DNA from: SIG607 sp045614505
GTDB lineage: Bacteria; Bacillota; Clostridia; Oscillospirales; Acutalibacteraceae
Direction of reading: 5' to 3'
Length of the DNA: 7,536 nucleotides
NCBI GenBank assembly: GCA_045614505.1
Contig: JAZLDA010000115.1
Coordinates: 1-7,536, forward strand
In this document: positions 1 through 5,698 of the stretch, piece after piece
How the letters are laid out: each line of letters starts with the position of its first letter
Numbering within the stretch: position 1 is the first letter of the stretch
Notes under the pieces: generated by a model
The model's database searches: none
What the model was told of the DNA's origin: nothing
Seen by the model: only the letters and a program-made list of their open reading frames with translations
Program-made: the position numbers and the translations under genes

Positions 1-750
1 GATAAACTGGACTCGATTATAAGCGAAGCCAGAGAAAAGGGAAGAGCGAGACTTGCTCCAAAAGAACAAAACGGAGTTAAGTTTAAAGAAGTATGGATAG
101 TAGGGGAAAAACCCCGTGAGATGGCTGAGACAGTTGCTGAAAATATCCGTGTTATTCCTCCCTTATCGGCGGAAGAAATTACTGAGCTTATAAAAAAGGA
201 ACAGCCAAAAGTTGTGCTTTGGGCAAGTGATGCCTACAGTAAGGCAACCGCTCCACAGGTTGCAAGTATACTTAGAACAGGACTGTGTGCCGACTGTACA
301 GCTCTTGAGACCGACTCGGATAATCTCTTTATGTACCGCCCTGCGTTTTCAGGTAATATTATTGCAAAAATTGCCTGTGTTACCCGCCCGCAAATGGCTA
401 CGGTCAGAACGGTTGATTATGATAGCAGTGATATGATTGTCGCCGCAGGTCTTGGTGTTGTAGGTATTATAGACAAGGTGAAAGCCTTTGCAAATAGGCA
501 CGGCGCAGAGCTTGGAGCAAGCAGAGCGGCTGTGGATGCCGATGTTCTGCCTTACGAAATGCAAATAGGACTCACCGGAAAATCCGTAAGTCCCTCCGTC
601 TATGTTGCAGTGGGTATTTCGGGTGCTGTTCACCATATAGAGGGAATGAAACGCTCGGGCACCGTTATAGCAATAAATAAGGATAAAGATGCTCCCATTT
701 TCGACTATGCCGATTACGGTATAATTGCAGATGCGGCGGATTTATTGTAA
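1..750 (+). CDS. etfA: Electron transfer flavoprotein alpha subunit, 3' part (5' end outside window)
   Basis: The frame is open from base 1, so the gene begins upstream; the ATG at 121 is internal and the 249 visible residues are a C-terminal portion. EtfA pairs with EtfB, binds FAD and passes electrons between acyl-CoA dehydrogenases (or similar flavoenzymes) and other carriers in the cytoplasm. Visible family marks are GLCADCTAL followed by YRPAFSGN, then RPQMATVR (visible residues about 129-136), GASR (172-175), the FAD-contacting TGKSVSP (192-198), and the C-terminal signature VYVAVGISGAVHHIEGM ending in VIAIN (about 200-226). The family signature normally reads IQH where this has VHH. 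Only the FAD domain and part of the N-terminal domain are visible, so an N-terminal fusion (for example a ferredoxin domain) cannot be excluded. EtfB and an acyl-CoA dehydrogenase would be expected upstream. Family assignment is firm; the physiological partner is unknown. Confidence 0.95.
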   Translation, partial: DKLDSIISEAREKGRARLAPKEQNGVKFKEVWIVGEKPREMAETVAENIRVIPPLSAEEITELIKKEQPKVVLWASDAYSKATAPQVASILRTGLCADCTALETDSDNLFMYRPAFSGNIIAKIACVTRPQMATVRTVDYDSSDMIVAAGLGVVGIIDKVKAFANRHGAELGASRAAVDADVLPYEMQIGLTGKSVSPSVYVAVGISGAVHHIEGMKRSGTVIAINKDKDAPIFDYADYGIIADAADLL

Positions 751-768
751 ACATAGTTTAAGTTGTTG

Positions 769-801
769 AAAAACGAGCTGAAATTTTTCAGCTCGTTTTT
801 T
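769..801 (+). terminator. Rho-independent terminator after etfA
   Basis: The stem CGAGCTGAA (774-782) pairs with TTCAGCTCG (787-795) around a 4-nt loop. It is flanked by an A-run (769-773) and a T-run (796-801), so it may work in both directions. It starts 19 bases after the etfA stop and closes the etf transcript before the next promoter. Confidence 0.93.
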
Positions 802-810
802 GCAGAATTG

Positions 811-839
811 TTGTTTTTAGTAAATTTGTGTGGTATAAT
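811..839 (+). promoter_or_regulatory. Sigma-A type promoter for the SGNH-ZIP-GtrA-cysK-like operon
   Basis: A perfect -10 box TATAAT lies at 834-839, preceded by TGTGG (829-833), an extended -10. A weak -35 (TTGTTT, 811-816) sits exactly 17 bases upstream. The start of transcription is predicted near 846, giving a leader of about 21 nt before the ATG at 867. It lies immediately downstream of the etfA terminator. Confidence 0.82.
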
Positions 840-866
840 TTTTCAAAAGTCAAAGGAGTGATAAAA

Positions 867-1514
867 ATGTCGAGGGTTATACTTTTTCAAGGGGATTCGA
901 TAACTGATTGTAAAAGAGACAGAAACGATTCGTTTGCTATGGGTAAAGGCTATGCCGCATTTGTAAAGGGTAGTCTGGGTGCGGATTGTCCCGATGAATA
1001 TACGTTTTTTAACCGTGGTGTAAGCGGTGACAGGGTTGTTGATTTGTATGCAAGAATCAAATCTGATTTTATAAATTTAAAACCCGATTATGCAAGCATA
1101 TATGTTGGCTGTAATGACACTTGGCACGAATTAGCTTTTAATAATGGTGTAAAAACAGAAAAGTTTGAAAAAATCTACACTATGCTTATTGATGAGGTAA
1201 AGGAAGAGCTTCCTAATATAAAGCTGATACTTATTGCTCCTTTCGTGCTTGAGGGAAGTGCAACGGTGGATATCGAAAATCCTAAGAAATTTGAATTTTT
1301 TAAAAAGGATGTTGCCGAAAAGGCAGAGGTTGTAAAGAGGCTTGCCGAAAAATACGGACTTCCTCTTATAGAGCTTCAGCCGGTGTTTGATGAAGCCTGC
1401 AAAAAAGCACCCGCATCTTACTGGACTATAGACGGTGTTCATCCTCTTGAGACGGGTCATGAGATAATAAAACGTTTATGGCTTGATGCATTCAATGAAA
1501 TAAGGAATGATTAA
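867..1514 (+). CDS. SGNH/GDSL-family hydrolase (probable carbohydrate or lipid esterase)
   Basis: A 215-residue protein with all four SGNH blocks. Block I is FQGDSIT with nucleophile Ser11; block II is NRGVSGD with oxyanion Gly51 or Gly54; block III is VGCNDTW with Asn83; block V is DGVHP with catalytic Asp189 and His192. The family hydrolyses ester bonds, commonly acetyl groups on polysaccharides or short acyl esters; the GDSITD and GCNDTWH spelling resembles the bacterial acetylesterase-like branch, but the substrate is not shown. No signal peptide is seen, so it is likely cytoplasmic. The start is ATG 867, with AAAGGAG at 852-858 and an 8-base spacer. A GTG at 828 is in frame but lies inside the promoter -10 region and is rejected. 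This is the first gene of the operon; the ZIP gene starts 2 bases after its stop. Confidence 0.92.
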   Translation: MSRVILFQGDSITDCKRDRNDSFAMGKGYAAFVKGSLGADCPDEYTFFNRGVSGDRVVDLYARIKSDFINLKPDYASIYVGCNDTWHELAFNNGVKTEKFEKIYTMLIDEVKEELPNIKLILIAPFVLEGSATVDIENPKKFEFFKKDVAEKAEVVKRLAEKYGLPLIELQPVFDEACKKAPASYWTIDGVHPLETGHEIIKRLWLDAFNEIRND

Positions 1515-1516
1515 TT

Positions 1517-2269
1517 ATGGAGCTTGTTTTACTAACAGCACTTGGAGTAGGCGGAGCAACGGTTTTCGGCTCGCTTATAGGCTTTGCTTTCAAAAAACTG
1601 TCTCATAGATTTTCTGATATTGTTCTTTCCTTTGCGGCAGGAGTTATGCTTGCTGCCGCAGTGCTGGGACTTGTTATTCCGTCTTTGGAATACGGCGGAA
1701 AGTTTGGGCTGCTGGTTACTGTCGCAGGTATTTTTGTGGGAGCTGTTTGTCTTAATCTTATTGATAAATTAGTGCCTCACCTTCATAGTCTTGTGGGTGG
1801 CGAAACCGAACAGCATAACAATGCAAATTTAGGAAAGGTTCTGCTTTTTGTTTCTGCCATAGCTATTCATAATTTACCTGAGGGCATTGCCGCAGGTGTG
1901 GGCTTTGGCTCAGGCAATAATGCTCAGGCGCTTATTATTGCTGGGGGTATTGCTTTGCAGAATATACCCGAGGGTATGGTTATTATCGGACCGATGCTTG
2001 CTGCAGGAGTTTCTGTTAAAAAAACATTTATATGCGCTATGCTCACAGGTGTGGTAGAGGTTGTCGGTACTTTTATAGGCTATTTTGCCGTAAGTGTAGC
2101 TTCCTTTATTTTGCCCTTTGCTTTGGCTTTTGCAGGAGGCACTATGCTGTATGTAATCAGTGACGAAATGATACCCGAAACCCACGCTCACGGTAATCAG
2201 CGCGGCGCAACCTATGCGCTTTTGGTAGGCTTTTGCGTTATGCTTATCAGTGATGTTTTGTTAGGATAG
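1517..2269 (+). CDS. ZIP-family divalent metal transporter (GufA-like)
   Basis: A 250-residue integral membrane protein with about eight predicted helices (roughly 3-25, 35-55, 63-82, 107-130, 136-160, 167-190, 194-214, 232-250). The two ZIP metal-site motifs are present: HNLPEG (118-123) in TM4 and QNIPEG (148-153) in TM5. A His-containing loop between TM3 and TM4 (His88, His90, His100) and DEMIPETHAHG (216-226) after TM7 complete the family picture. ZIP proteins move Zn2+, Fe2+ or Mn2+ into the cytoplasm; the substrate cannot be told from sequence. TM5 carries Gln148 where the TM4 motif has His. The start ATG 1517 is 2 bases after the previous stop, and its ribosome binding site (AAGGAA, 1502-1507) lies inside the 3' end of that gene, which suggests coupled translation. 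Confidence 0.93.
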   Translation: MELVLLTALGVGGATVFGSLIGFAFKKLSHRFSDIVLSFAAGVMLAAAVLGLVIPSLEYGGKFGLLVTVAGIFVGAVCLNLIDKLVPHLHSLVGGETEQHNNANLGKVLLFVSAIAIHNLPEGIAAGVGFGSGNNAQALIIAGGIALQNIPEGMVIIGPMLAAGVSVKKTFICAMLTGVVEVVGTFIGYFAVSVASFILPFALAFAGGTMLYVISDEMIPETHAHGNQRGATYALLVGFCVMLISDVLLG

Positions 2270-2284
2270 AAAGGTGAGAACGCT

Positions 2285-2707
2285 ATGATTGATAGAAAAA
2301 AGGAAATTATAAGAACAGTCAAGTTTGTTCTGTTTTCCGCAAGTGCAGGAATTATTCAAATAGGCAGTTTTGCGCTGTTTAAGGAACTGTTTGGTTTTAA
2401 GGATTGGGTTGCATATCTTGTTTCCCTTATCTTGTCGGTGGTGTGGAACTTTACATTAAACCGAAAATTTACCTTCCATTCTGCCAACAATATTCCCGTG
2501 GCAATGTTTAAGGTGGCTTTGTTTTATGCTGTTTTCACCCCTCTTTCCACTTGGGGAGAGGCAAAGCTCACGGAAGATTTGCTCTGGAACGGATACATAG
2601 TAACTGCACTTATGATGCTTGCAAATTTTGTTACCGAGTATATTTACGACCGTTTTATTGTCTTCGGTAAAAGTATTGACACTGCGGTAAAAGAGGAGAA
2701 AAAATGA
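2285..2707 (+). CDS. GtrA-like family membrane protein
   Basis: A 140-residue protein with four predicted membrane helices (about 12-33, 41-58, 73-91, 101-121), the usual size and topology of the GtrA-like family. The characteristic NFTLNRKFTF lies at 55-64 after TM2, and DRFIVF at 122-127 after TM4. Family members are linked to moving or handling polyprenyl-phosphate sugars for cell-surface glycosylation; a glycosyltransferase is often adjacent, but none is visible here. The charged C-terminus (KEEKK) is probably cytoplasmic. The start ATG 2285 has AAGGTGAG at 2271-2278, six bases upstream. Its TGA overlaps the ATG of the next gene (ATGA, 2704-2707), so the two are translationally coupled. 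Family call is good; the exact substrate is unknown. Confidence 0.88.
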   Translation: MIDRKKEIIRTVKFVLFSASAGIIQIGSFALFKELFGFKDWVAYLVSLILSVVWNFTLNRKFTFHSANNIPVAMFKVALFYAVFTPLSTWGEAKLTEDLLWNGYIVTALMMLANFVTEYIYDRFIVFGKSIDTAVKEEKK

Positions 2708-3393
2708 GAGAAGATATTTGCACCATACCTATAAGCGAGGTTTTTGAAACCAACGACGGCTGTCCTGTATGCAGAATGTATAACACCGTGCAGGAGAGAA
2801 TCATAGAATATATTATGGGTGCCGCTATGATGGAGCCCGATATCCGCATACTTACAAACAAAAACGGCTTTTGTGAAAAGCATTATAGAAAAATGCTTGG
2901 CAGAAAGGGCAGACTTCAGCTTGCCCTTATGCTGGAATCCCATATTGATGAAATCAATAAAGAGGTTTTATCGGATAAACTTTTCCGCAGTAATAAGTCT
3001 AAGGGTGAAAAGGCAAGAAGAATTACCGATTCCTGTTTTATCTGCCAAAAAATAGAGTGGGGTATGAGCAGAATGATAGATACCCTCTACCGTTGCTATG
3101 AAACCGATATGGATTTTAGAAAAATGTTCAATGAGCAGGATATGTTCTGTATGCCTCATTTTGAACTTTTGTCGGCAGGAGCGAACAGTAAGAAAATGAA
3201 GTCTTATCACGGGGAATTTATGAAAAACCTTGCCCGTATTACTCAGGATTACTCGAAAACACTTCATAATGATGTGAAACATTTCTGTTCAATGTACGAT
3301 TACCGTAACAGCGGCAAAGATGCCGATTGGGGCAACTCCAAGGATTCGGTAGAACGTACCATATCATTCCTGACGGGAACAGAAATTGAATAA
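2704..3393 (+). CDS. DUF6062-like protein with two CxxC...CxxH modules (function unknown)
   Basis: A 229-residue, probably cytoplasmic protein with no signal peptide or membrane helix. It holds two similarly spaced metal-ligand-like sets: C20-x2-C23 with C57-x2-H60, and C111-x2-C114 with C149-x2-H152. The gap between half-sites is 33 residues in the first and 34 in the second. Each CxxH lies in a similar setting (GFCEKHY and MFCMPHF), which suggests an internal duplication of a zinc-binding or redox unit. The opening (TIPISEVFE...CPVC) and the MMEPDIRILTNKNGFC stretch match my recollection of DUF6062 proteins of Clostridia; this needs a profile search. The start ATG 2704 overlaps the gtrA-like stop by 4 bases and has AGAGGAG at 2692-2698. 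No function can be assigned; zinc binding is an inference from ligand spacing. Confidence 0.8.
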   Translation: MREDICTIPISEVFETNDGCPVCRMYNTVQERIIEYIMGAAMMEPDIRILTNKNGFCEKHYRKMLGRKGRLQLALMLESHIDEINKEVLSDKLFRSNKSKGEKARRITDSCFICQKIEWGMSRMIDTLYRCYETDMDFRKMFNEQDMFCMPHFELLSAGANSKKMKSYHGEFMKNLARITQDYSKTLHNDVKHFCSMYDYRNSGKDADWGNSKDSVERTISFLTGTEIE

Positions 3394-3414
3394 TTTAAAA
3401 GCAGGTATTTATAT

Positions 3415-4341
3415 ATGATTTACAATAATGTTTTAGAGGCTATTGGCAATACGCCCATAATAAAACTTCAGCATATGATTGACGATGACTGTGCTGATGT
3501 TCTTGTGAAATTTGAAGGACTTAATGTAGGCGGTTCTATAAAGACCCGCACAGCATTTAATATGATATTGGATGCAGAGCAAAAAGGACTCATTAACAGT
3601 GACACGGTTATTGTTGAGCCTACCAGCGGAAATCAGGGAATAGGTCTTGCTCTTGTGGGCGCTGTTAAAGGCCTTAAAGTAAAAATTATTATGCCCGACT
3701 CAGTGAGCGAAGAAAGAAGAAAGCTGGTACGCCACTACGGAGCTGAGGTCATACTTGTTCACGATGCAGGCAACATCGGACTTTGTATTGAAGAATGTGT
3801 TCAGCTTGCTCTTAAAATGAAGCGTGAGGATAAAAACGTTTTCGTTCCTCAGCAGTTTGAAAATCCCGCTAATCCCGCTATTCAGTCGAGCGTCACCGCA
3901 AAAGAAATTTTAGAGCAGGTGAACGGGCCTATTGACGGTTTTTGCTCGGGGATTGGAACCGGCGGAACCATTACCGGAATAGGAGAAGCCTTAAAGGAAG
4001 CAAATCCGGATATTACTATCTGGGCAGTTGAGCCCGAAAATGCGGCAATTCTTTCAGGAGGCTCTATTGGTACACATCTTCAAATGGGTATCGGTGACGG
4101 TGTCATTCCTCCTATACTTAATCAGCAAATATATGAAGATGTTTGCATTATAAAGGATGAGGAAGCCATTTGTACTGCAAAAGACCTTGCAAGACTGGAA
4201 GGTATTATGTGCGGTATCAGCAGCGGAACTAATGTTGCGGCGGCGCTGAAACTTGCAAAAAAACTTGGTAAGGGTAAAACTGTGGTAACGGTACTTCCTG
4301 ATACCGCAGAGAGATATTTCTCCACACCGCTTTTTGACTAA
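3415..4341 (+). CDS. CysK-like PLP enzyme (cysteine synthase family)
   Basis: A 308-residue fold-type II PLP protein, the normal length for O-acetylserine sulfhydrylase. It shows GNTPIIKL near the N-terminus, the Schiff-base lysine Lys43 in GGSIKTR, the substrate loop TSGNQ (70-74), VPQQFENPANP (144-153), the phosphate-binding GTGGT (181-185), CGISSGTN (266-273) that contacts the PLP ring nitrogen, and the terminal ERYFSTPLF typical of CysK. The expected reaction is O-acetylserine plus sulfide to cysteine. Two active-site positions differ from standard CysK: Gln74 replaces the Thr of TSGNT, and MGIGDG (224-229) replaces QGIGAG. A different acceptor or donor is therefore possible, and I leave the symbol empty. 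The ribosome binding site is modest (AGGT, 3403-3406). No sulfate or serine acetyltransferase gene is nearby. Confidence 0.9.
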   Translation: MIYNNVLEAIGNTPIIKLQHMIDDDCADVLVKFEGLNVGGSIKTRTAFNMILDAEQKGLINSDTVIVEPTSGNQGIGLALVGAVKGLKVKIIMPDSVSEERRKLVRHYGAEVILVHDAGNIGLCIEECVQLALKMKREDKNVFVPQQFENPANPAIQSSVTAKEILEQVNGPIDGFCSGIGTGGTITGIGEALKEANPDITIWAVEPENAAILSGGSIGTHLQMGIGDGVIPPILNQQIYEDVCIIKDEEAICTAKDLARLEGIMCGISSGTNVAAALKLAKKLGKGKTVVTVLPDTAERYFSTPLFD

Positions 4342-4394
4342 ATATTTTTATGTTTTTAAAACATATGTGTTCTGCCTTTGGAAATAATATTTCC

Positions 4395-4409
4395 GAGGTG
4401 ATTGAATTG
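4395..4409 (+). promoter_or_regulatory. Ribosome binding site that selects a TTG start
   Basis: GAGGTG at 4395-4400 is followed after 6 bases by TTG at 4407-4409. The upstream in-frame ATGs at 4350 and 4365 have no Shine-Dalgarno sequence, and the downstream ATG at 4422 has only a G-run one base away. The spacing therefore favours TTG as the start of the small gene. Confidence 0.72.
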
Positions 4410-4682
4410 GCAAAAAAGGGAATGAAACGACCCGAACAAACTCATACCAAACCGAAAAATGCTGTACCGCCGGTACCGGAAATTCAGGGAAAGGCGAAAA
4501 GCACAAAGGAACAGGCAGCTCCAATTATTGCGGGAACTTCTTCTCCTGCGCAAAAGGTTTACCACGCAACTCCCCATAAAAAGGAAAGGCCTATATCATC
4601 GGTTTATTCTGCAATAGATAACGACCTTGCAAGAGATAATCTGGAAAACGATGTTTCGAAAGCGGATTTGGAAGATTTATAA
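4407..4682 (+). CDS. Small hydrophilic protein of unknown function, probable TTG start
   Basis: With the TTG start the product is 91 residues, beginning MAKKGMKRPEQTH. It has a basic, Pro/Lys-rich first half, a middle with PIIAGTSSPAQKVYH (39-53), and an acidic end (DNDLARDNLENDVSKADLEDL, 71-91). There is no membrane helix, signal peptide or Cys, and little hydrophobic content, so it may be largely disordered or act by binding a partner. A longer version from ATG 4350 (110 residues) would add a hydrophobic stretch but has no ribosome binding site. It is the last gene of the operon, 65 bases after the CysK-like gene, and its stop is directly followed by the terminator. I do not recognise the family. 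It is supported as a real gene by the ribosome binding site, its position and the lack of any competing frame. Confidence 0.7.
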   Translation: MAKKGMKRPEQTHTKPKNAVPPVPEIQGKAKSTKEQAAPIIAGTSSPAQKVYHATPHKKERPISSVYSAIDNDLARDNLENDVSKADLEDL

Positions 4683-4684
4683 AA

Positions 4685-4721
4685 AGAGAACGGCAGCTAC
4701 ACTGTCGTTCTTTCCTTTTTT
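4685..4721 (+). terminator. Rho-independent terminator closing the six-gene operon
   Basis: GAACGGCAG (4688-4696) pairs with CTGTCGTTC (4702-4710), 9 bp with one G-U pair and a 5-nt loop. Three further weak pairs (4685-4687 with 4711-4713) extend the base. A T-run follows at 4716-4721. It begins 2 bases after the stop codon of the small protein. Confidence 0.9.
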
Positions 4722-4728
4722 AGACACA

Positions 4729-4779
4729 ATAATAATTTTTAAAAAATATGTTGCAAAGTTGAAAATATTGTGGTATAAT
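4729..4779 (+). promoter_or_regulatory. Strong rpsB promoter with UP-like element
   Basis: TATAAT at 4774-4779 is preceded by TGTGG (4769-4773). TTGCAA at 4751-4756 is the -35, with a spacer of exactly 17. The 22 bases before the -35 (4729-4750) are almost pure A/T, as in an UP element bound by the RNA polymerase alpha subunits. Transcription is predicted to start near 4786. This fits the high expression expected of rpsB-tsf. Confidence 0.87.
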
Positions 4780-4785
4780 CTTTAG

Positions 4786-4902
4786 GCTGCTCATATTGTG
4801 AGCGGTAATAAATTACACACATTCCGCTTTTATGCAGAAGGTCTCTTTGCCGGAGTTTCCTGTTATGGGCGGGATGGAGGTTTAACCTTAGGAGGAATAA
4901 AA
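4786..4902 (+). promoter_or_regulatory. Structured rpsB 5' leader (candidate autogenous control region)
   Basis: The predicted leader is about 117 nt, long for a simple translation signal. It opens with a 7-bp hairpin, 4787-4793 with 4799-4805 (GCTCA...TGAGC core, loop TATTG). A second, weaker hairpin pairs GCA-bulge-AAG (4834-4840) with CTTTGC (4845-4850). Two GGAGG motifs occur, at 4876-4880 and 4891-4895; the second is the ribosome binding site of rpsB. S2 represses its own operon through the leader in other bacteria; that this leader binds S2 is an inference. Confidence 0.5.
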
Positions 4903-5661
4903 ATGGCAGTAGTATCTATGAAACAGCTACTCGAAGCCGGTGTTCATTTCGGACATCAGACTCGTCGCTGGAACCCGAAAATGGCTGAGTACATTTTCAC
5001 AGAAAGAAACGGTATTTACATTATCGACCTTCAGAAGACCGTTAAGAAGCTTAATGAAGCTTATCTTTTCGCTCGTGACATTTCTGCTGAAGGCAAGGAC
5101 ATCCTTTTTGTAGGTACCAAGAAGCAGGCTCAGGATTCCGTTAAGGAAGAGGCTGAGAATTGCGGTATGCCCTATGTCAACGCTCGTTGGCTCGGCGGCA
5201 TGCTCACCAACTTCAGCACCATTCAGAAGAGAATTGCTCGTTTAAAGCAATTAAGAGAAATGGAAGCTGACGGTACCTTTGACCTTCTCCCCAAGAAAGA
5301 GGTTGTAGGTCTTAATCTTGAAATCGAAAAACTCGAAAAATATCTCGGCGGTATTAAGGATATGAAGAAAGTGCCCGGCGCTCTCTTCATCGTTGACCCC
5401 AGAAAAGAAAGAATCGCTGTTGCTGAAGCTAAGAAGCTCGGTATTCCGATTATCGCTATTGTTGATACCAACTGCGATCCCGATGAAATCGACGCAGTTA
5501 TCCCCGGTAACGACGATGCTATCCGTGCAGTAAAGCTTATTGCTGAAACTATCGGTGCCGCTGTTATCGAAGGCCGTCAGGGCGAGCAGGAAGCTCCCGC
5601 CGCTGAGGCTGCAGAAGCAGTTGAAGAAGTAGCTGAGGCTACCGAGGCTGCTGCAGAATAA
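4903..5661 (+). CDS. rpsB: 30S ribosomal protein S2
   Basis: A 252-residue protein beginning MAVVSMKQLLEAGVHFGHQTRRWNPKM, the S2 N-terminal signature. It continues with the conserved FVGTKKQAQ (69-77), NARWLGGMLTNF (93-104), VPGALFIVDPRKER (157-170) and IPIIAIVDTNCDP (181-193). S2 joins the small subunit late in assembly and is needed for S1 binding and mRNA engagement where S1 exists. The C-terminus (226-252) is an Ala/Glu-rich tail not needed for the fold. The start is ATG 4903, with AGGAGG at 4890-4895 and a 7-base spacer; the in-frame GTG at 4798 lies in the leader and is rejected. Codons are those of highly expressed genes (GCT, CTC, CGT, AAG), unlike the operon before it. tsf follows 37 bases downstream. 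Confidence 0.98.
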   Translation: MAVVSMKQLLEAGVHFGHQTRRWNPKMAEYIFTERNGIYIIDLQKTVKKLNEAYLFARDISAEGKDILFVGTKKQAQDSVKEEAENCGMPYVNARWLGGMLTNFSTIQKRIARLKQLREMEADGTFDLLPKKEVVGLNLEIEKLEKYLGGIKDMKKVPGALFIVDPRKERIAVAEAKKLGIPIIAIVDTNCDPDEIDAVIPGNDDAIRAVKLIAETIGAAVIEGRQGEQEAPAAEAAEAVEEVAEATEAAAE

Positions 5662-5672
5662 TTCTGCATTTT
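5652..5672 (+). other. Hairpin centred on the rpsB stop codon
   Basis: TGCAGAA (5652-5658) and TTCTGCA (5662-5668) are perfect inverted repeats separated by exactly the TAA stop codon, followed by four Ts. The 7-bp stem with a 3-nt loop and short T-run resembles a weak terminator or an mRNA processing and stability element between rpsB and tsf. A translating ribosome would cover it. Confidence 0.55.
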
Positions 5673-5698
5673 AAATTTAAGAAAAGAGGAAAAGTATT

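Noticed and set aside
121..123. ATG 121 as the start of etfA
   Set aside because: The frame is open to base 1, with coding-like sequence that fits the EtfA N-terminal domain, and no ribosome binding site precedes 121.
349..636. Minus-strand open frame opposite etfA, and similar ones opposite other genes
   Set aside because: They lie fully opposite or out of frame with well-identified genes, lack ribosome binding sites and resemble no protein family.
828..866. GTG 828 as start of the SGNH hydrolase
   Set aside because: It lies between the -35 and -10, upstream of the predicted transcription start. ATG 867 has an ideal ribosome binding site and begins right before the conserved FQGDS block.
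3415..4341. Lys-Thr-Arg after the PLP lysine as an anomaly
   Set aside because: The residue between Lys and Arg varies in genuine CysK proteins (Asp or Cys), so this alone is not unusual.
4798..4902. GTG 4798 as start of rpsB (35 extra residues)
   Set aside because: It falls within the 5' leader hairpin, has no ribosome binding site, and S2 proteins start MAVVSMKQLLEAG, matching ATG 4903 with AGGAGG.
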